DNA of 64,000 nucleotides, taken from assembly GCA_024403355.1 (NCBI GenBank), contig JAKSRW010000008.1, positions 20,452 through 84,451 on the forward strand, written 5' to 3'. Source of the DNA: Lachnospiraceae bacterium. GTDB lineage: Bacteria > Bacillota > Clostridia > Lachnospirales > Lachnospiraceae. A program made the position numbers and the translations under genes. Of this stretch, positions 18,299 through 27,786 are shown one piece after another; the stretch's first letter is position 1, and every line of letters starts with the position of its first letter. Below the pieces are notes generated by a model, which worked only from the letters and a program-made list of their open reading frames with translations, had not been told where the DNA came from and did not search any database.

Positions 18299-18940
18299 TT
18301 ATTCATAGTAATTATAGCTTCTGCCTGTTGCAGCTACCATAACTATAGTTGCCTGCTTTGTGTCACCCTTCATAAAAATCTCATCCGCATCGATTTCCAC
18401 TGCGGAAAGATCAACATCCGCTGTATCCTGTCTGGTCAGAATCTTTGCAATTCCACCGGTCGACTTTTTGAAGTAAACATAAATGTTTGATTCATTCTTT
18501 GAATAATCGCCAACCTTTATTGAAACAGCCTTTGTTGCATCGTGGTTTCTGAAAATCATATCAATGTTTGTATTACAGATTTTCTCATTTACAAGCATCT
18601 GAGTTCTCTTTTTCTTGACCGGAGTTCCTGTTTCATCCGGTTCAGTATACTCCTCAAGCCAGTCAACCTCTCCGTAGATGTCTCCGCCTTCCACATAGAA
18701 CTTGGCGTACACATCTGTATCATTTGTCGTAGTGCTTGTCGAATTCTTTAAGGCTAACGCCTTCTGGCGGGCCTGCTTCATAATATTTGTGACCATGGAA
18801 GAAGCACTGTCGACACGCGCATTGTAAATTGTACTGAAGGAGACAACCGCTCCGCCTGCCACAATTCCCATAATCAATACCGCAACTATGAGCTCAACCA
18901 AACTGAAACCCTTATTATTAAGTTTACGTTTTGTTTTCAT
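18299..18940 (-). CDS. Minor pilin, GspH/FimT-like
   Basis: 213 aa from the ATG at 18940, which follows GGAG by six bases; the longer frame starting at 18961 includes that site. Prepilin leader KTKRKLNNKG, then FSLVELIVAVLIMGIVAGGAVV, with Glu +5. The segment VTNIMKQARQKALALKN matches the FimT/GspH habit of a long amphipathic helix after the stalk. The predicted head is small and beta-rich. Part of the minor-pilin operon. Confidence 0.85.
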   Translation of the reverse strand: MKTKRKLNNKGFSLVELIVAVLIMGIVAGGAVVSFSTIYNARVDSASSMVTNIMKQARQKALALKNSTSTTTNDTDVYAKFYVEGGDIYGEVDWLEEYTEPDETGTPVKKKRTQMLVNEKICNTNIDMIFRNHDATKAVSIKVGDYSKNESNIYVYFKKSTGGIAKILTRQDTADVDLSAVEIDADEIFMKGDTKQATIVMVAATGRSYNYYE

Positions 18941-18978
18941 ATGCTTCTCCATTTCTGTCACATTATGTAAAAGTTCAA

Positions 18979-21564
18979 TTAATTCTTAGTCCAGTCAGAA
19001 GTCTGGATATTTACAAGATTAGTGCTGCTTCCTGTTGAATCACCCATCTTGTAGTTAGCTCCGAGGATATCAAAAATTCTCTGAAGCATTTCGTTACCGT
19101 CCATAGCTGCATTTGCTGCTTCAACAGCTGCAGTATCCGTAACATCAACCATAGTAGTTGTACCTGACTGATTTGTTACTGCAAGTAACGCATCAAACTC
19201 TGTGGTCCAGCCGTTCTCTGATGTAGCATCACTTGTCTGTACTGTGCTGTACATATTACCGAAGCATACAAGTGTTACATTCTTACCGATAATAACATTA
19301 CCGTAAGCAACGATAATACCATTGAATACTACGTTATCAGAAATTGTAACATCACCCTTTGCAACAACTACATACTTTGTATTAGGTGAAATATTTGATG
19401 TGCTAAGTGTAATATCTTTACCTGTGATGAGCTTGTAGTTCCAGTCGTTCTTACCGAGCTCCTGGTCATACTTACCGCTGGCTGTTGAACCGCCGTATAC
19501 CTTACCTGTGTAGATATTTCCGTCAATATCTCTCCATGATGAAGGTGATGCAAGATCCTTTGTAGTAGTTGTATCAGAAATCTCTGCCTTTCCGAACATG
19601 GGACGGCTGGTATCATCTACAAAAAGCTTATTGAAAAGAGGCTCTGAATCGCCTGTTGTTTCAAGATTGCAAAGAAGCTTTGAATAATCGTTTGAAAGTG
19701 ATGCATACTCACCCTTTGTACGGGTACCCTTTATCATTGCAATCTCATGTGTTGTCTTTGCGTATGAAATAAGGTTACCTGCTGCATAAATCTTATCAGC
19801 TGAGGGAAGGTTGATATAACCGTTATCACCTGAACCGATCATTTCGATCTTCTCATCAAGCATATCCTTATAGAAATTAAATCTTGTATCTGTTGCTGCA
19901 GCACCTACCTGTCCCGATAAGTAGTTCTGGGCAGCTGTTGTGCTTGAGAAGTTCCAGAAGAAGTAGTAATAGAACTTTGTTCCTTCTGATGACTTGTATG
20001 CTACCTTAGCATATGTATAAGGAATAGTATCAAGTCCGCCGCCGCTGAATTCTGAAGAATCAACACCTGAAAACTTATTAAAGTCTTCCTGGCTCAGAGG
20101 GTTATGACCGAACTTCTTGCTTGCTCCGCTCTCTGTATAAAGAAGCTTATCACCGGGGATAAGATATACAGACTGAAGTGATCTGTATGTTATTGATTCA
20201 CCCTGTGCATAGTATCCGTAATCGGGGTTGAGGAAATCAGCGTTCTTAATAACCTCTGTATAAGCTGTACCTAAAAGATCAAGCTTACTTGAATTTGAAA
20301 GATCAAGTGCCGCATTTGTACCGTTAATTACGATAGCACTGCTGATTTCATGCTGTGTAAGTGCTGTGTCAGCACCTGCAGAATTCTTTGCTCCTGCGCT
20401 GTATCCGATAAGTGAGCTTCCGCTCTTATCCACAAGTGATACATTCTTACCTGTAAGAGTAATATCATCCTTGAAATAGATGTTATTGCCGTTGATTGTA
20501 GCACGTCCGCCGTAAGGTGTATGTGAACCGTCACCATCTACGAGACCGTCATCACCGATGATAATATTCTCAGCCCAAATCTGTCCGTTGTTTGAACCGA
20601 GCTCCTCATCCAGAGGATCATCATACTTTGTTTCATCGTTATTATAAGGAAGATCAAGATACATTTTGGGAAGTGCTGAGAAATCCACTCTTCCGCCTGT
20701 TGAAGCTGCCGCAATATTTGAAGCAATCTTAATATCCTTACCTGAAATGATATATTTTGACATAACAGTTAATGCATTATTAATATTAATGCTTAACTCA
20801 ACGCCATCCTTTGCATAGATATTACCAACGATGGTACCGTAGGTCTCACCGGTAATATAGTTCGTATCGTTTGTGGTAATCTTTCCGTTTGATACGATGA
20901 TGTACTTATCAAGGTCATACTGTAATGCCTTGGTAGGGTCACGGTATTCAAGACTGGGAAGCTCTGCAGTAAATGTAAAGCTTGTATTAATGGTTGTCTC
21001 GTTATTATTCTTGTCGAGGTATGTAATCTTTACATTCTCAAGAGTAACAACACCATCTGAATCTACAGTAATTGTAGCCTCGTCAAGATTTACATCGATA
21101 GAAGTATTTGTATAATCTTCCTCTGTACCTGTGTATGAACCGTCTGCTCCGTACTTACCGAATGAGATGAGTGCGGGAGTAAACTTTGTTACATCAAGAA
21201 CCTTGCCTGCGCCATTATTAACCATAAGCTCATCCTCAAGGATTTCCTTGAACTTAGCTCTGTAGGCTGACTCAAGACCGTTCGAATCAATAGTAGCATC
21301 TACCGCTACCTTCTCAAGTACCGCTGCATATGCCTGTGTAGCAGATGTGCTGGCAAACTTCTGAAGGTAAGCCTTCATGCTGTCTACTACATCCTCTGTG
21401 GTATAGAAGTTTTCAGAGGAGTCACTGCTGGTGCCTGCCGTTTTAACATTTCCGACCGTCATCGAAAGAATAACAGCTGCAATAATGCCTACAAAAAGCA
21501 TAGCAATAATAACAAGTACAAGTGTTGCACCTTTATCATTCAGTCTTTTTGATAATCTCTTCAT
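18979..21564 (-). CDS. Very large PilX/GspK-like minor pilin lacking Glu5
   Basis: 861 aa, several times the size of a typical minor pilin. The leader MKRLSKRLNDKG is followed by ATLVLVIIAMLFVGIIAAVIL; position +5 is Leu, not the Glu used to dock under another subunit. Among pseudopilins, missing Glu5 marks tip subunits (GspK class). A helical region (~40-130) follows, then a long beta-rich region with many short G/N/D turn repeats (~200-600, beta-helix-like), and a C-terminal region around DITLSTSN...GDVTISDNVVFNG that also looks like a beta-helix. Located between the PilV- and GspH-like genes. Role as the tip-most subunit is inference. Confidence 0.75.
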   Translation of the reverse strand: MKRLSKRLNDKGATLVLVIIAMLFVGIIAAVILSMTVGNVKTAGTSSDSSENFYTTEDVVDSMKAYLQKFASTSATQAYAAVLEKVAVDATIDSNGLESAYRAKFKEILEDELMVNNGAGKVLDVTKFTPALISFGKYGADGSYTGTEEDYTNTSIDVNLDEATITVDSDGVVTLENVKITYLDKNNNETTINTSFTFTAELPSLEYRDPTKALQYDLDKYIIVSNGKITTNDTNYITGETYGTIVGNIYAKDGVELSININNALTVMSKYIISGKDIKIASNIAAASTGGRVDFSALPKMYLDLPYNNDETKYDDPLDEELGSNNGQIWAENIIIGDDGLVDGDGSHTPYGGRATINGNNIYFKDDITLTGKNVSLVDKSGSSLIGYSAGAKNSAGADTALTQHEISSAIVINGTNAALDLSNSSKLDLLGTAYTEVIKNADFLNPDYGYYAQGESITYRSLQSVYLIPGDKLLYTESGASKKFGHNPLSQEDFNKFSGVDSSEFSGGGLDTIPYTYAKVAYKSSEGTKFYYYFFWNFSSTTAAQNYLSGQVGAAATDTRFNFYKDMLDEKIEMIGSGDNGYINLPSADKIYAAGNLISYAKTTHEIAMIKGTRTKGEYASLSNDYSKLLCNLETTGDSEPLFNKLFVDDTSRPMFGKAEISDTTTTKDLASPSSWRDIDGNIYTGKVYGGSTASGKYDQELGKNDWNYKLITGKDITLSTSNISPNTKYVVVAKGDVTISDNVVFNGIIVAYGNVIIGKNVTLVCFGNMYSTVQTSDATSENGWTTEFDALLAVTNQSGTTTMVDVTDTAAVEAANAAMDGNEMLQRIFDILGANYKMGDSTGSSTNLVNIQTSDWTKN

Positions 21565-21581
21565 GATTTTCCTCCTCGTCT

Positions 21582-22955
21582 TTATTCATAAACTGTAGCA
21601 GTCTTTGTTACGATATTTTCTCCCATGATATCGTATACATCAACCGTAATATCATAAACCTTTGAATACTGACCCTCCGAAGCTGAATTAATCAGACTTC
21701 CGAGTTTATTGTAATTAGTTCCGTTAATCGGTAACTTCGAGTAAATCTCTACATTATCAAGCTCTGCCGAAACCGAAGGTCCCTTTTCAAGATTAACCGT
21801 AAAGTTCGATGTCAGATAATCTGAATCAGGCTTTGAAACATCCACACCCGCCATAAGGATGTAAATATCCATGGAAGGCTGGTCTTCTTTTACGAAGGTG
21901 ATGGATTCGGTAGGCTTCTTTGCAATAATGGGATTTACACCGTCTATTGCAGGATATGATAAATCAGTTCCGTCATTAACAGTTGCGGGATCGGTAAGTG
22001 TTGATGCATAAAGCATAAGCACCTCCGGTGTAGCTGCATAGGCTGCCACATACTTTGTACCTGATGTATAAGGATACTCGCTGCCCTTTGAACTGTCAAA
22101 AATCGCTCCGCTCATTCCTGAGAAAGCTGAAACAGCAACTCCTGTTGAAGCCTTAACATCCTCCCACTTATTATAAAGTGTATAATCGAACTCACACTCA
22201 ACTACATGCTTTCCGACATTAGGAGAAGTATTATCAGTATCCTTCTTAATAGTAATCTTTACATCTCTTGCCTTAATAAGAGAAGCAATATTATTTCTGT
22301 TAAACGATGTACCATTCTTATCATTTACCATGGTGCAGAGTCCGTCAAGCTCGGCTGCCTCAATAGCAGTACCGACATTCAGCTGACCTGTCTTGCCGCC
22401 GGCGATATTACCTACACCCTGATAGTTGCTCGCATCATTCTGTGCCGAATACTTTTTACTGTCAATGGTCACAGTTGCGTAATACTCATGTGTTCCCTGC
22501 TTAACATTCGCTAAATAGTACTGCATCTCAGGTGCGTTTGCTTCGGCGAAGTTAACCTTTCCAAGGTAAGCACCTGTAAGATATGAACTAAAATCCATGG
22601 GGCTCTCAATAGTTCCGGATACTCTGCTTCCGGCGTTATCAAAGCCCACTATACTGCTTAACAGTGCACCGTCATAGCCCGGAATACTTGTGAGTGAACC
22701 CTTCGTAGCATTTGAATAAAGCGTTTTAAGACCACCGCTTTCCTTCAGGCCGAGAGCTTTTGTGGTTTCCATAATGTTATTTGCCGCAGTGTCTGCACAA
22801 AGCTTATTCTCAGCCTTGCGGTTAATCTTCACTGCAACACCGATGCCTGACAGCAGCGGAACAAATACAATTCCTACTATCAGTACACTGACAATAATTT
22901 CAATCAGAGACGAACCCCTGTTGCCGACTCTGTTGTTCTTCTTATGTCTGACCAT
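21582..22955 (-). CDS. Minor pilin, PilV/GspI-like
   Basis: 457 aa prepilin-like protein starting after AGGAGGG. The leader ends in VGNRG, then SSLIEIIVSVLIVGIVFVPLL, with Glu +5. The stretch after the helix (ENKLCADTAANNIMETTKALG) resembles the PilV/GspI class. The head is unusually large (~400 residues) and has no recognised fold. A 12-bp GC-rich hairpin separates it from pilO. Confidence 0.8.
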   Translation of the reverse strand: MVRHKKNNRVGNRGSSLIEIIVSVLIVGIVFVPLLSGIGVAVKINRKAENKLCADTAANNIMETTKALGLKESGGLKTLYSNATKGSLTSIPGYDGALLSSIVGFDNAGSRVSGTIESPMDFSSYLTGAYLGKVNFAEANAPEMQYYLANVKQGTHEYYATVTIDSKKYSAQNDASNYQGVGNIAGGKTGQLNVGTAIEAAELDGLCTMVNDKNGTSFNRNNIASLIKARDVKITIKKDTDNTSPNVGKHVVECEFDYTLYNKWEDVKASTGVAVSAFSGMSGAIFDSSKGSEYPYTSGTKYVAAYAATPEVLMLYASTLTDPATVNDGTDLSYPAIDGVNPIIAKKPTESITFVKEDQPSMDIYILMAGVDVSKPDSDYLTSNFTVNLEKGPSVSAELDNVEIYSKLPINGTNYNKLGSLINSASEGQYSKVYDITVDVYDIMGENIVTKTATVYE

Positions 22956-22991
22956 TTCAGCCCTCCTGTTTCAACTACTAACTATCTTAAG

Positions 22992-23018
22992 TCCGGAATC
23001 CGCAGTGCGGATTCCGGA
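22992..23018 (-). other. Intercistronic hairpin between pilO and the PilV-like gene
   Basis: Perfect 12-bp stem TCCGGAATCCGC/GCGGATTCCGGA with a 3-nt loop and no T-run. It more likely acts in mRNA processing or stability than in full termination. Confidence 0.6.
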
Positions 23019-23029
23019 TAATTCTTTAA

Positions 23030-23725
23030 TTACTCTGTAACTGCAGCGTCAGCGCCCTCTGCTCCTTCAGCGCCCTCTTCAGTCTCCTCTGCGGGTGCGA
23101 TAATGTTCATGAATACATTATTTGTTCCTACAGGGATATCATCAAGTACAGGTGCAACGTATACGTGGTTGCTGTCAGCTACACCATAGATATTGAGAAC
23201 CATAGAGGTTGTTACAAGACCTGACTCATAGTTGTAGGTCATACTCATTGTCTCAACATTCATTCTCTCAGGGTTATTGTTGATATAATCCATAACCTTC
23301 TTAAATGCTGTGTAGCCTGCTGATACTGAGAATGACATTGTTGACTTATAGAATGTAAGCTGAGGATCGGGACAGCTGTAAACAGGTGTAGGATCACTGA
23401 AGTTTACTGTACTGATAACGCAGCCTGTCTTCTTGCAAAGGTCAACGATTGTCATGATGTTCTTTTCACTTGTTGTACGGGGACCGTACTTTAAGAATAC
23501 GCCGCTGATGAGACGCTGTGAATTAGCGATTCCTGCCTCATATACGGGCTTCTGTGCAATTTTATCGGTAAGGACATTAATTCTTTCCTCTACCTGGCGG
23601 CTCTGTGCCTTAACCTTATCTGCCTTCTCAATGTATGACTGATAGCCGAAACGATAAGCTCCGAAGATAATCAGTACGATAACAATAAGTAAACCGATTT
23701 CAAGTGTTTTCTGACTTACTTTCAT
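23030..23725 (-). CDS. pilO: PilO-like pilus assembly protein
   Basis: 231 aa bitopic protein: a short N-terminus, one membrane helix (IGLLIVIVLIIFGAYRFGY), a coiled-coil (~30-60, EKADKVKAQSRQVEERINVL), then a ferredoxin-like domain of the PilO type. The tail is an unusual Glu/Ala/Gly-rich stretch (EETEEGAEGAEGADA). Its ATG shares one base with the pilM-pilN stop (TAATG), so the two are translationally coupled. PilO with PilN and PilM forms the inner-membrane alignment complex linking the motor to the pilus base. Confidence 0.85.
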   Translation of the reverse strand: MKVSQKTLEIGLLIVIVLIIFGAYRFGYQSYIEKADKVKAQSRQVEERINVLTDKIAQKPVYEAGIANSQRLISGVFLKYGPRTTSEKNIMTIVDLCKKTGCVISTVNFSDPTPVYSCPDPQLTFYKSTMSFSVSAGYTAFKKVMDYINNNPERMNVETMSMTYNYESGLVTTSMVLNIYGVADSNHVYVAPVLDDIPVGTNNVFMNIIAPAEETEEGAEGAEGADAAVTE

Positions 23726-25722
23726 TATTCTGTTACCTCCTCACCTACAACATTTCCTTCTGCATCAACAGCGCCCTCGGGAAGCTCGCCCTCAGGTAAA
23801 ATCTCGATTGCGATACCTGCCTCCTGATACTGCCACATCTGTCTGTCGATATCATCAATAATTGTATCACCGTTCATATCATCAAGCTCATCAACTACAC
23901 CGTCGCCGTTGATATCGCTCTCGATAATCTCGAACTTCTTAGCCTTCTCAGCTGCTCTTCCGGCCTCGATATCAAGTCTGTCCTCAACACCGTCGTTGTT
24001 GAAATCACGGTACTTATCAAGCTCGTTGATTGCGCCGTCAGCGTTAGCATCATCTCTCTCGTCCACTACGCCGTCACCGTTGATATCCTGATTGAAGTAA
24101 TCCTTAAGTCCGATAGTCATGGTAAATGATACAACTGATGCCTTCTGGTCTGTAGCGGCTGACTCGTTGAAGCCGTTAACAGCTACATTTGAGAAGTAAG
24201 GAATCTGTGCGAACTGCATGATTTCCTTTGCAACTGCTTCCTTTGTATCAACCGATACACCCATATTAATTGAATCATTTGAAAATGCGATAGAAGAAAT
24301 AGCTGTTGAGCTTACTGCCTTCTCCTCAATCTGAGCGAAGATTTCATTGATAACCTCGCTTCGTCTCTTTGTAGAATCATCTGTAGCAAAAGCCTCATTG
24401 ATACGGCCTGTAGCTGCATAATATCTGCCTTCAAGCTCTTCTATGTTCTCTGCCTCCAGGCTCGCAAGCTTGGCATCCAGATTCTTCTTCCTGTCTACTT
24501 CTTTATTGTACTGGGCACGTCCCCAAAGAATAAGTGCAACCGCAGCAGCTGCCACAACAGCCACAGCAACGATTGTAATCTTTACGAACTTTGCTGTCTT
24601 TTCCTTCTCTGAAATAGTGATGAAGGTGATGGACTTGTCAACCGCACCGAGACATGCGATAAACTCTGAAGTGTTAACCGAGCTCTTCTCTACTGCGTGG
24701 CTCACCTTAACATCGGGAAGCTGTTCAAGAACTACTGTTTCAACTCCGGCGAACTCGTTCTCAAGGAAGCTCTTTAAGCCCTTAACCTTAGCGCCGATAC
24801 CGCCGATGTAAATAGTGGTAATCTCAGCATCCTTATTTTTAACGTGGTAATACTCCATAACTCGTGAAAGGTTTCCGAGAAGAGGACGCATACCTTCTGT
24901 AATCATCTCTTTTGCACTGTGGAGACGCTCAGCAGCTTCTGTATCGGGTGTCTCAAGCTTACCTGCCGCAAAGCTGGGGAAGATGAACTCCTCCTCTGAA
25001 AGCTTTTTGATGGCATCCGAACGTGTAAGTGAAGCGGAATCCTCATCATTCTCATAATAACCGCTCTGAAGGAGACGGTCTGCAAGAGCATATGCACCAA
25101 AGTTGATGTTACGCTGAATAGCCATCTTTCTGTTCTCCATAATGGTGAACATCGAGCTTCTCTCGTTAATCTGCAGGTACATAGCCATTTCCTTGTGGCT
25201 CTCATTCTGTAACCACTGGAAAAGTGAGTTTCCGTAATAATCTACGGCGATAACCTTCAGACCTGCCATCGAAGCTACCATCTGGTAGTTAGCCACGATT
25301 CTCTGAGGAAGAGCGAAGATGATCATACGCATCTGCTTAGTTTCCTTATTTCTCTCGAGAACTCTGTGAACCATAACGTGTCCTGAAGTATCCATGGGGA
25401 AGTACTCAGCCTTCTGATTCTGAATGAACTCAGGAATCTGATCCTCCTTTAAATCCGGGATAGTAACCTCACGGCTGATAACCTTATTACTTACCAGTGT
25501 GAAGATAGCCTCCTTTGTATGAATACCGTTGCTCTTTAACTGATTGCCGAGCTCTTTTGAAAATACATCCGCAACTTCAATGATACCATCATTAACAGTT
25601 CCGTCAGGTGTGTTGAACACCACTGCTTTATGAATAACCGGATCTTTTTTACCGTTGTCCATTTCGACAACTCTGGTAACAACATCCGATACTTCAATAC
25701 ATAAAACCTTTGATGCAGCCAT
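23725..25722 (-). CDS. pilM: PilM-PilN fusion with five EF-hand loops
   Basis: 665 aa. Residues 1-365 are an actin-like PilM domain. A membrane helix follows at 381-400 (KITIVAVAVVAAAAVALILW), then a coiled-coil and a PilN-like domain (~410-540), so PilM and PilN, usually separate, are one chain. Residues 546-626 hold five 12-residue loops of the DxNxDGxxxxxD kind (starting at 546, 558, 573, 603 and 615), as in EF-hand and dockerin calcium sites. The last ~35 residues are acidic. Start: ATG after GGAGGGG. The operon continues into pilO and the minor pilins. The EF-hand block would be outside the membrane. Confidence 0.85.
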   Translation of the reverse strand: MAASKVLCIEVSDVVTRVVEMDNGKKDPVIHKAVVFNTPDGTVNDGIIEVADVFSKELGNQLKSNGIHTKEAIFTLVSNKVISREVTIPDLKEDQIPEFIQNQKAEYFPMDTSGHVMVHRVLERNKETKQMRMIIFALPQRIVANYQMVASMAGLKVIAVDYYGNSLFQWLQNESHKEMAMYLQINERSSMFTIMENRKMAIQRNINFGAYALADRLLQSGYYENDEDSASLTRSDAIKKLSEEEFIFPSFAAGKLETPDTEAAERLHSAKEMITEGMRPLLGNLSRVMEYYHVKNKDAEITTIYIGGIGAKVKGLKSFLENEFAGVETVVLEQLPDVKVSHAVEKSSVNTSEFIACLGAVDKSITFITISEKEKTAKFVKITIVAVAVVAAAAVALILWGRAQYNKEVDRKKNLDAKLASLEAENIEELEGRYYAATGRINEAFATDDSTKRRSEVINEIFAQIEEKAVSSTAISSIAFSNDSINMGVSVDTKEAVAKEIMQFAQIPYFSNVAVNGFNESAATDQKASVVSFTMTIGLKDYFNQDINGDGVVDERDDANADGAINELDKYRDFNNDGVEDRLDIEAGRAAEKAKKFEIIESDINGDGVVDELDDMNGDTIIDDIDRQMWQYQEAGIAIEILPEGELPEGAVDAEGNVVGEEVTE

Positions 25723-25826
25723 TTTGCCCCTCCGTAATCCCTCTCTTAGGTTATTTTAACGCCGAAAAGAAGCAAAAATCCCTCATTTTTGACTTTTGCT
25801 CCTAAAAACGCTATTTTAGTAGATAC

Positions 25827-25835
25827 ATTATATCA
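25827..25835 (-). promoter_or_regulatory. Extended -10 promoter for the pilMN operon
   Basis: TGATATAAT on the minus strand with a weak TGGAAA 17 bp upstream. It lies about 105 bp before the pilM ATG. The remaining gap 25723-25932 is AT-rich with no other feature seen. Confidence 0.55.
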
Positions 25836-25932
25836 CATTTTCACGTAAATTTCCATAACTTTTTTTAGCTAAAGTGACTATTATCGTGGTATTTTTTAAT
25901 AAAATGTCTCACAATTCAGCCAATTTGATTCT

Positions 25933-26856
25933 TTACGCAAAGAATCCCGCATACCAGCTGACCAGTCCTTCACCGAACCACATAGCACACACAATACCTG
26001 CCGCAAGATAAGGTCCCATGGCAAGCTGTCTGCCCTCGCCCGCAATCTTCATTCTGATAATGTGAATCACACTTCCGAAAAGGCAGCCGAGAATCAGTGC
26101 TACTATAGCCAGCTTCCAGCCCAGGAATAATCCCGCCACAGCCATAAGCTTCACATCGCCGCCGCCCATGGCACGGCCCTTGCTCGCATAGTAAATGATC
26201 AGAAGCGGTACACTCACCGCAAAAAAACCTACTACGTATTCTATCCACGCACCGTTCGCATTAAGAGCCTCGAAGAATGAGGGCTCTGCAGCGCCTGTAG
26301 CTTCAGCGAACATCTTATAATATCTGGAATCCATCAGCATAGTGATTATAAGCTTGATAATACCTATCACGAAGATGAAAATATTCGCTCCGATCGGAAT
26401 CTCGAAGGTTCTCCAGTCTACGAGTGAGATAACAATAAGTGCCGAGCAGATGAATGCATTAAGAAGCATACATACTACAGGATACCATACCGCAGCCCAG
26501 TCCATAACTTCTATTCCGCCGCCGATATTCACCCAGTCCGATACAGACTCAATGGTATGAGGAAAGAAGCCCGGAATCAGAAAGCAAAGAACAGCCATGA
26601 CTCCGTTCAGGCCCTCAATGATAGGATACTGAGGTGAAATCTTCGCCTTACAGTAACGGCACTTTCCACCTAAAAACAAATACGAAAAGAGAGGAAAAAG
26701 ATCATACCAGGCCAGCTGATGACCGCAGGTCATACAGTGCGAGCGCTTGGAAACTATGGTTTCCTTCAACGGAATACGTAATATGCAGACATTAAGGAAG
26801 CTGCCGATTACTATGGCATATATAAATATAAAAATGTAAAATATCACAGAGAGCAT
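25933..26856 (-). CDS. pilD: Prepilin peptidase / N-methyltransferase
   Basis: 307 aa polytopic membrane protein. The N-terminal methylase part holds the zinc pair motif Cys41-x2-Cys44...Cys66-x2-Cys69. The aspartyl protease part has both catalytic Asp residues, Asp147 in LVDWRTFEIP and Asp234 in GGGDVKL. It cleaves the prepilin leaders seen in at least six neighbouring proteins and N-methylates the new N-terminus. Length fits the bifunctional form. It follows the second pilin gene by 59 bp. Confidence 0.95.
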   Translation of the reverse strand: MLSVIFYIFIFIYAIVIGSFLNVCILRIPLKETIVSKRSHCMTCGHQLAWYDLFPLFSYLFLGGKCRYCKAKISPQYPIIEGLNGVMAVLCFLIPGFFPHTIESVSDWVNIGGGIEVMDWAAVWYPVVCMLLNAFICSALIVISLVDWRTFEIPIGANIFIFVIGIIKLIITMLMDSRYYKMFAEATGAAEPSFFEALNANGAWIEYVVGFFAVSVPLLIIYYASKGRAMGGGDVKLMAVAGLFLGWKLAIVALILGCLFGSVIHIIRMKIAGEGRQLAMGPYLAAGIVCAMWFGEGLVSWYAGFFA

Positions 26857-26915
26857 GTCATTCCTCCAAAGTTTGCGTTTTAAGTTAGTGTAATTTATAT
26901 TTTATATAAGAATTA

Positions 26916-27434
26916 TTATGAATCCGCATTCACTATACCAAGCGTAGCATTTTCAATTCCTTTAAGCTTACCATAAGTATAACCGCCAATATACACAAGA
27001 ATTTCGATCTCTATGGGTTGGTCCGGTTCGGGCGTGGACTTTATGCGAGTTTCTTCCTCCAGCTTTTCAAGTGAGGAAACACCTACACACTTAAGTAGAT
27101 TAGCCCAATAGGGATCAGTCTGGTCAACATTCGCTGCGCCCACATGGGTACCATTCTTATCCATATATGTATAAGTTGTTCCGTTTATATCCTTCACGAT
27201 ATGAATCTCATATTCACCGTCTTTAACCATCTTAAAAGCTTCTTCCTCAGTGAGTGCAAAGCTAGCATATTCAAGAAGAGTATTTTTAGTCTGCTCGTCA
27301 GAAGAATTTCTCGAGTGTTCAATCCACTTTATAACCTGAGGTGCCAGTGCTACCGCCAAAATAGCAATAATAAGTACTACCACTACCATCTCAACAAGAG
27401 AAAAACCCTCATTGTTTTTCAAACAATTTTTCAT
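26916..27434 (-). CDS. Second type IV pilin
   Basis: 172 aa from ATG 27434 (a TTG at 27437 is an alternative; both follow AGGAAAGGG). Leader KNCLKNNEG, then FSLVEMVVVVLIIAILAVALAPQ with Glu +5. Through residue ~40 it closely parallels the major pilin (ALAPQVxKWxExSR), so the two are paralogues. The head differs and carries a Pro-rich KSTPEPDQPIE loop. Lower expression than the major pilin is suggested by the two hairpins in the 350-bp gap before it. It may be an alternative or accessory pilin. Confidence 0.85.
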   Translation of the reverse strand: MKNCLKNNEGFSLVEMVVVVLIIAILAVALAPQVIKWIEHSRNSSDEQTKNTLLEYASFALTEEEAFKMVKDGEYEIHIVKDINGTTYTYMDKNGTHVGAANVDQTDPYWANLLKCVGVSSLEKLEEETRIKSTPEPDQPIEIEILVYIGGYTYGKLKGIENATLGIVNADS

Positions 27435-27571
27435 CAATATACCGTGCCCTTTCCTATCCGAGTTATAACAGATGACTCCTCGTTCTCTTCATATATCATA
27501 TACTCTTTTGCATTTTTAACAATACACAAGCTCATATTAATTATCACACTAATACGTAATTATACACTCTC

Positions 27572-27651
27572 AAAAATGCAAATATCCTCTGCAGGAAGGT
27601 GAAGCCTCAGTAACAAACCGAAAACCTTCACGCCCTTAGGGATGCAGAGGA
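27572..27651 (-). ncRNA. Structured RNA segment between the two pilin genes
   Basis: A 67-nt element (27585-27651) closes with a 9-bp stem TCCTCTGCA/TGCAGAGGA. Inside are a short CCC-TTA-GGG hairpin and a longer arm GTGAAG/CTTCAC extended by TCGGT/ACTGA, giving a three-way junction. On the minus strand an interrupted U-rich stretch follows (27572-27584). It may be an attenuator or a cis-regulatory element; it matches no riboswitch class I know. Confidence 0.45.
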
Positions 27652-27740
27652 CATACATTTCATTATTCAACTTATTGCATTGCGCATTTGCAACAAATCA
27701 ATCAAGTAATCTTAATCTGAAATGCTCATTTGCGAAATAT

Positions 27741-27771
27741 ACATTCCGGGAAGACCAACTTCCCGGAATGT
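27741..27771 (-). other. 12-bp hairpin just after the major pilin gene
   Basis: Perfect stem ACATTCCGGGAA/TTCCCGGAATGT with a 7-nt loop, 15 nt after the pilin stop. The following T-tract is poor (ATATTT), so it is likelier a partial terminator or 3'-end stabiliser for an abundant message. Confidence 0.6.
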
Positions 27772-27786
27772 CAACCAATTCATAAA

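Noticed and set aside
25620..25720. Cellulosome dockerin for the EF-hand protein
   Set aside because: The protein is a PilM-PilN fusion in a pilus operon; the loops lie at its C-terminal end without the usual duplicated dockerin helices, and no cohesin is nearby.
27144..27602. Plus-strand 152-aa frame over the second pilin
   Set aside because: Antisense to a clear pilin gene and its leader; no ribosome site and unlikely composition.
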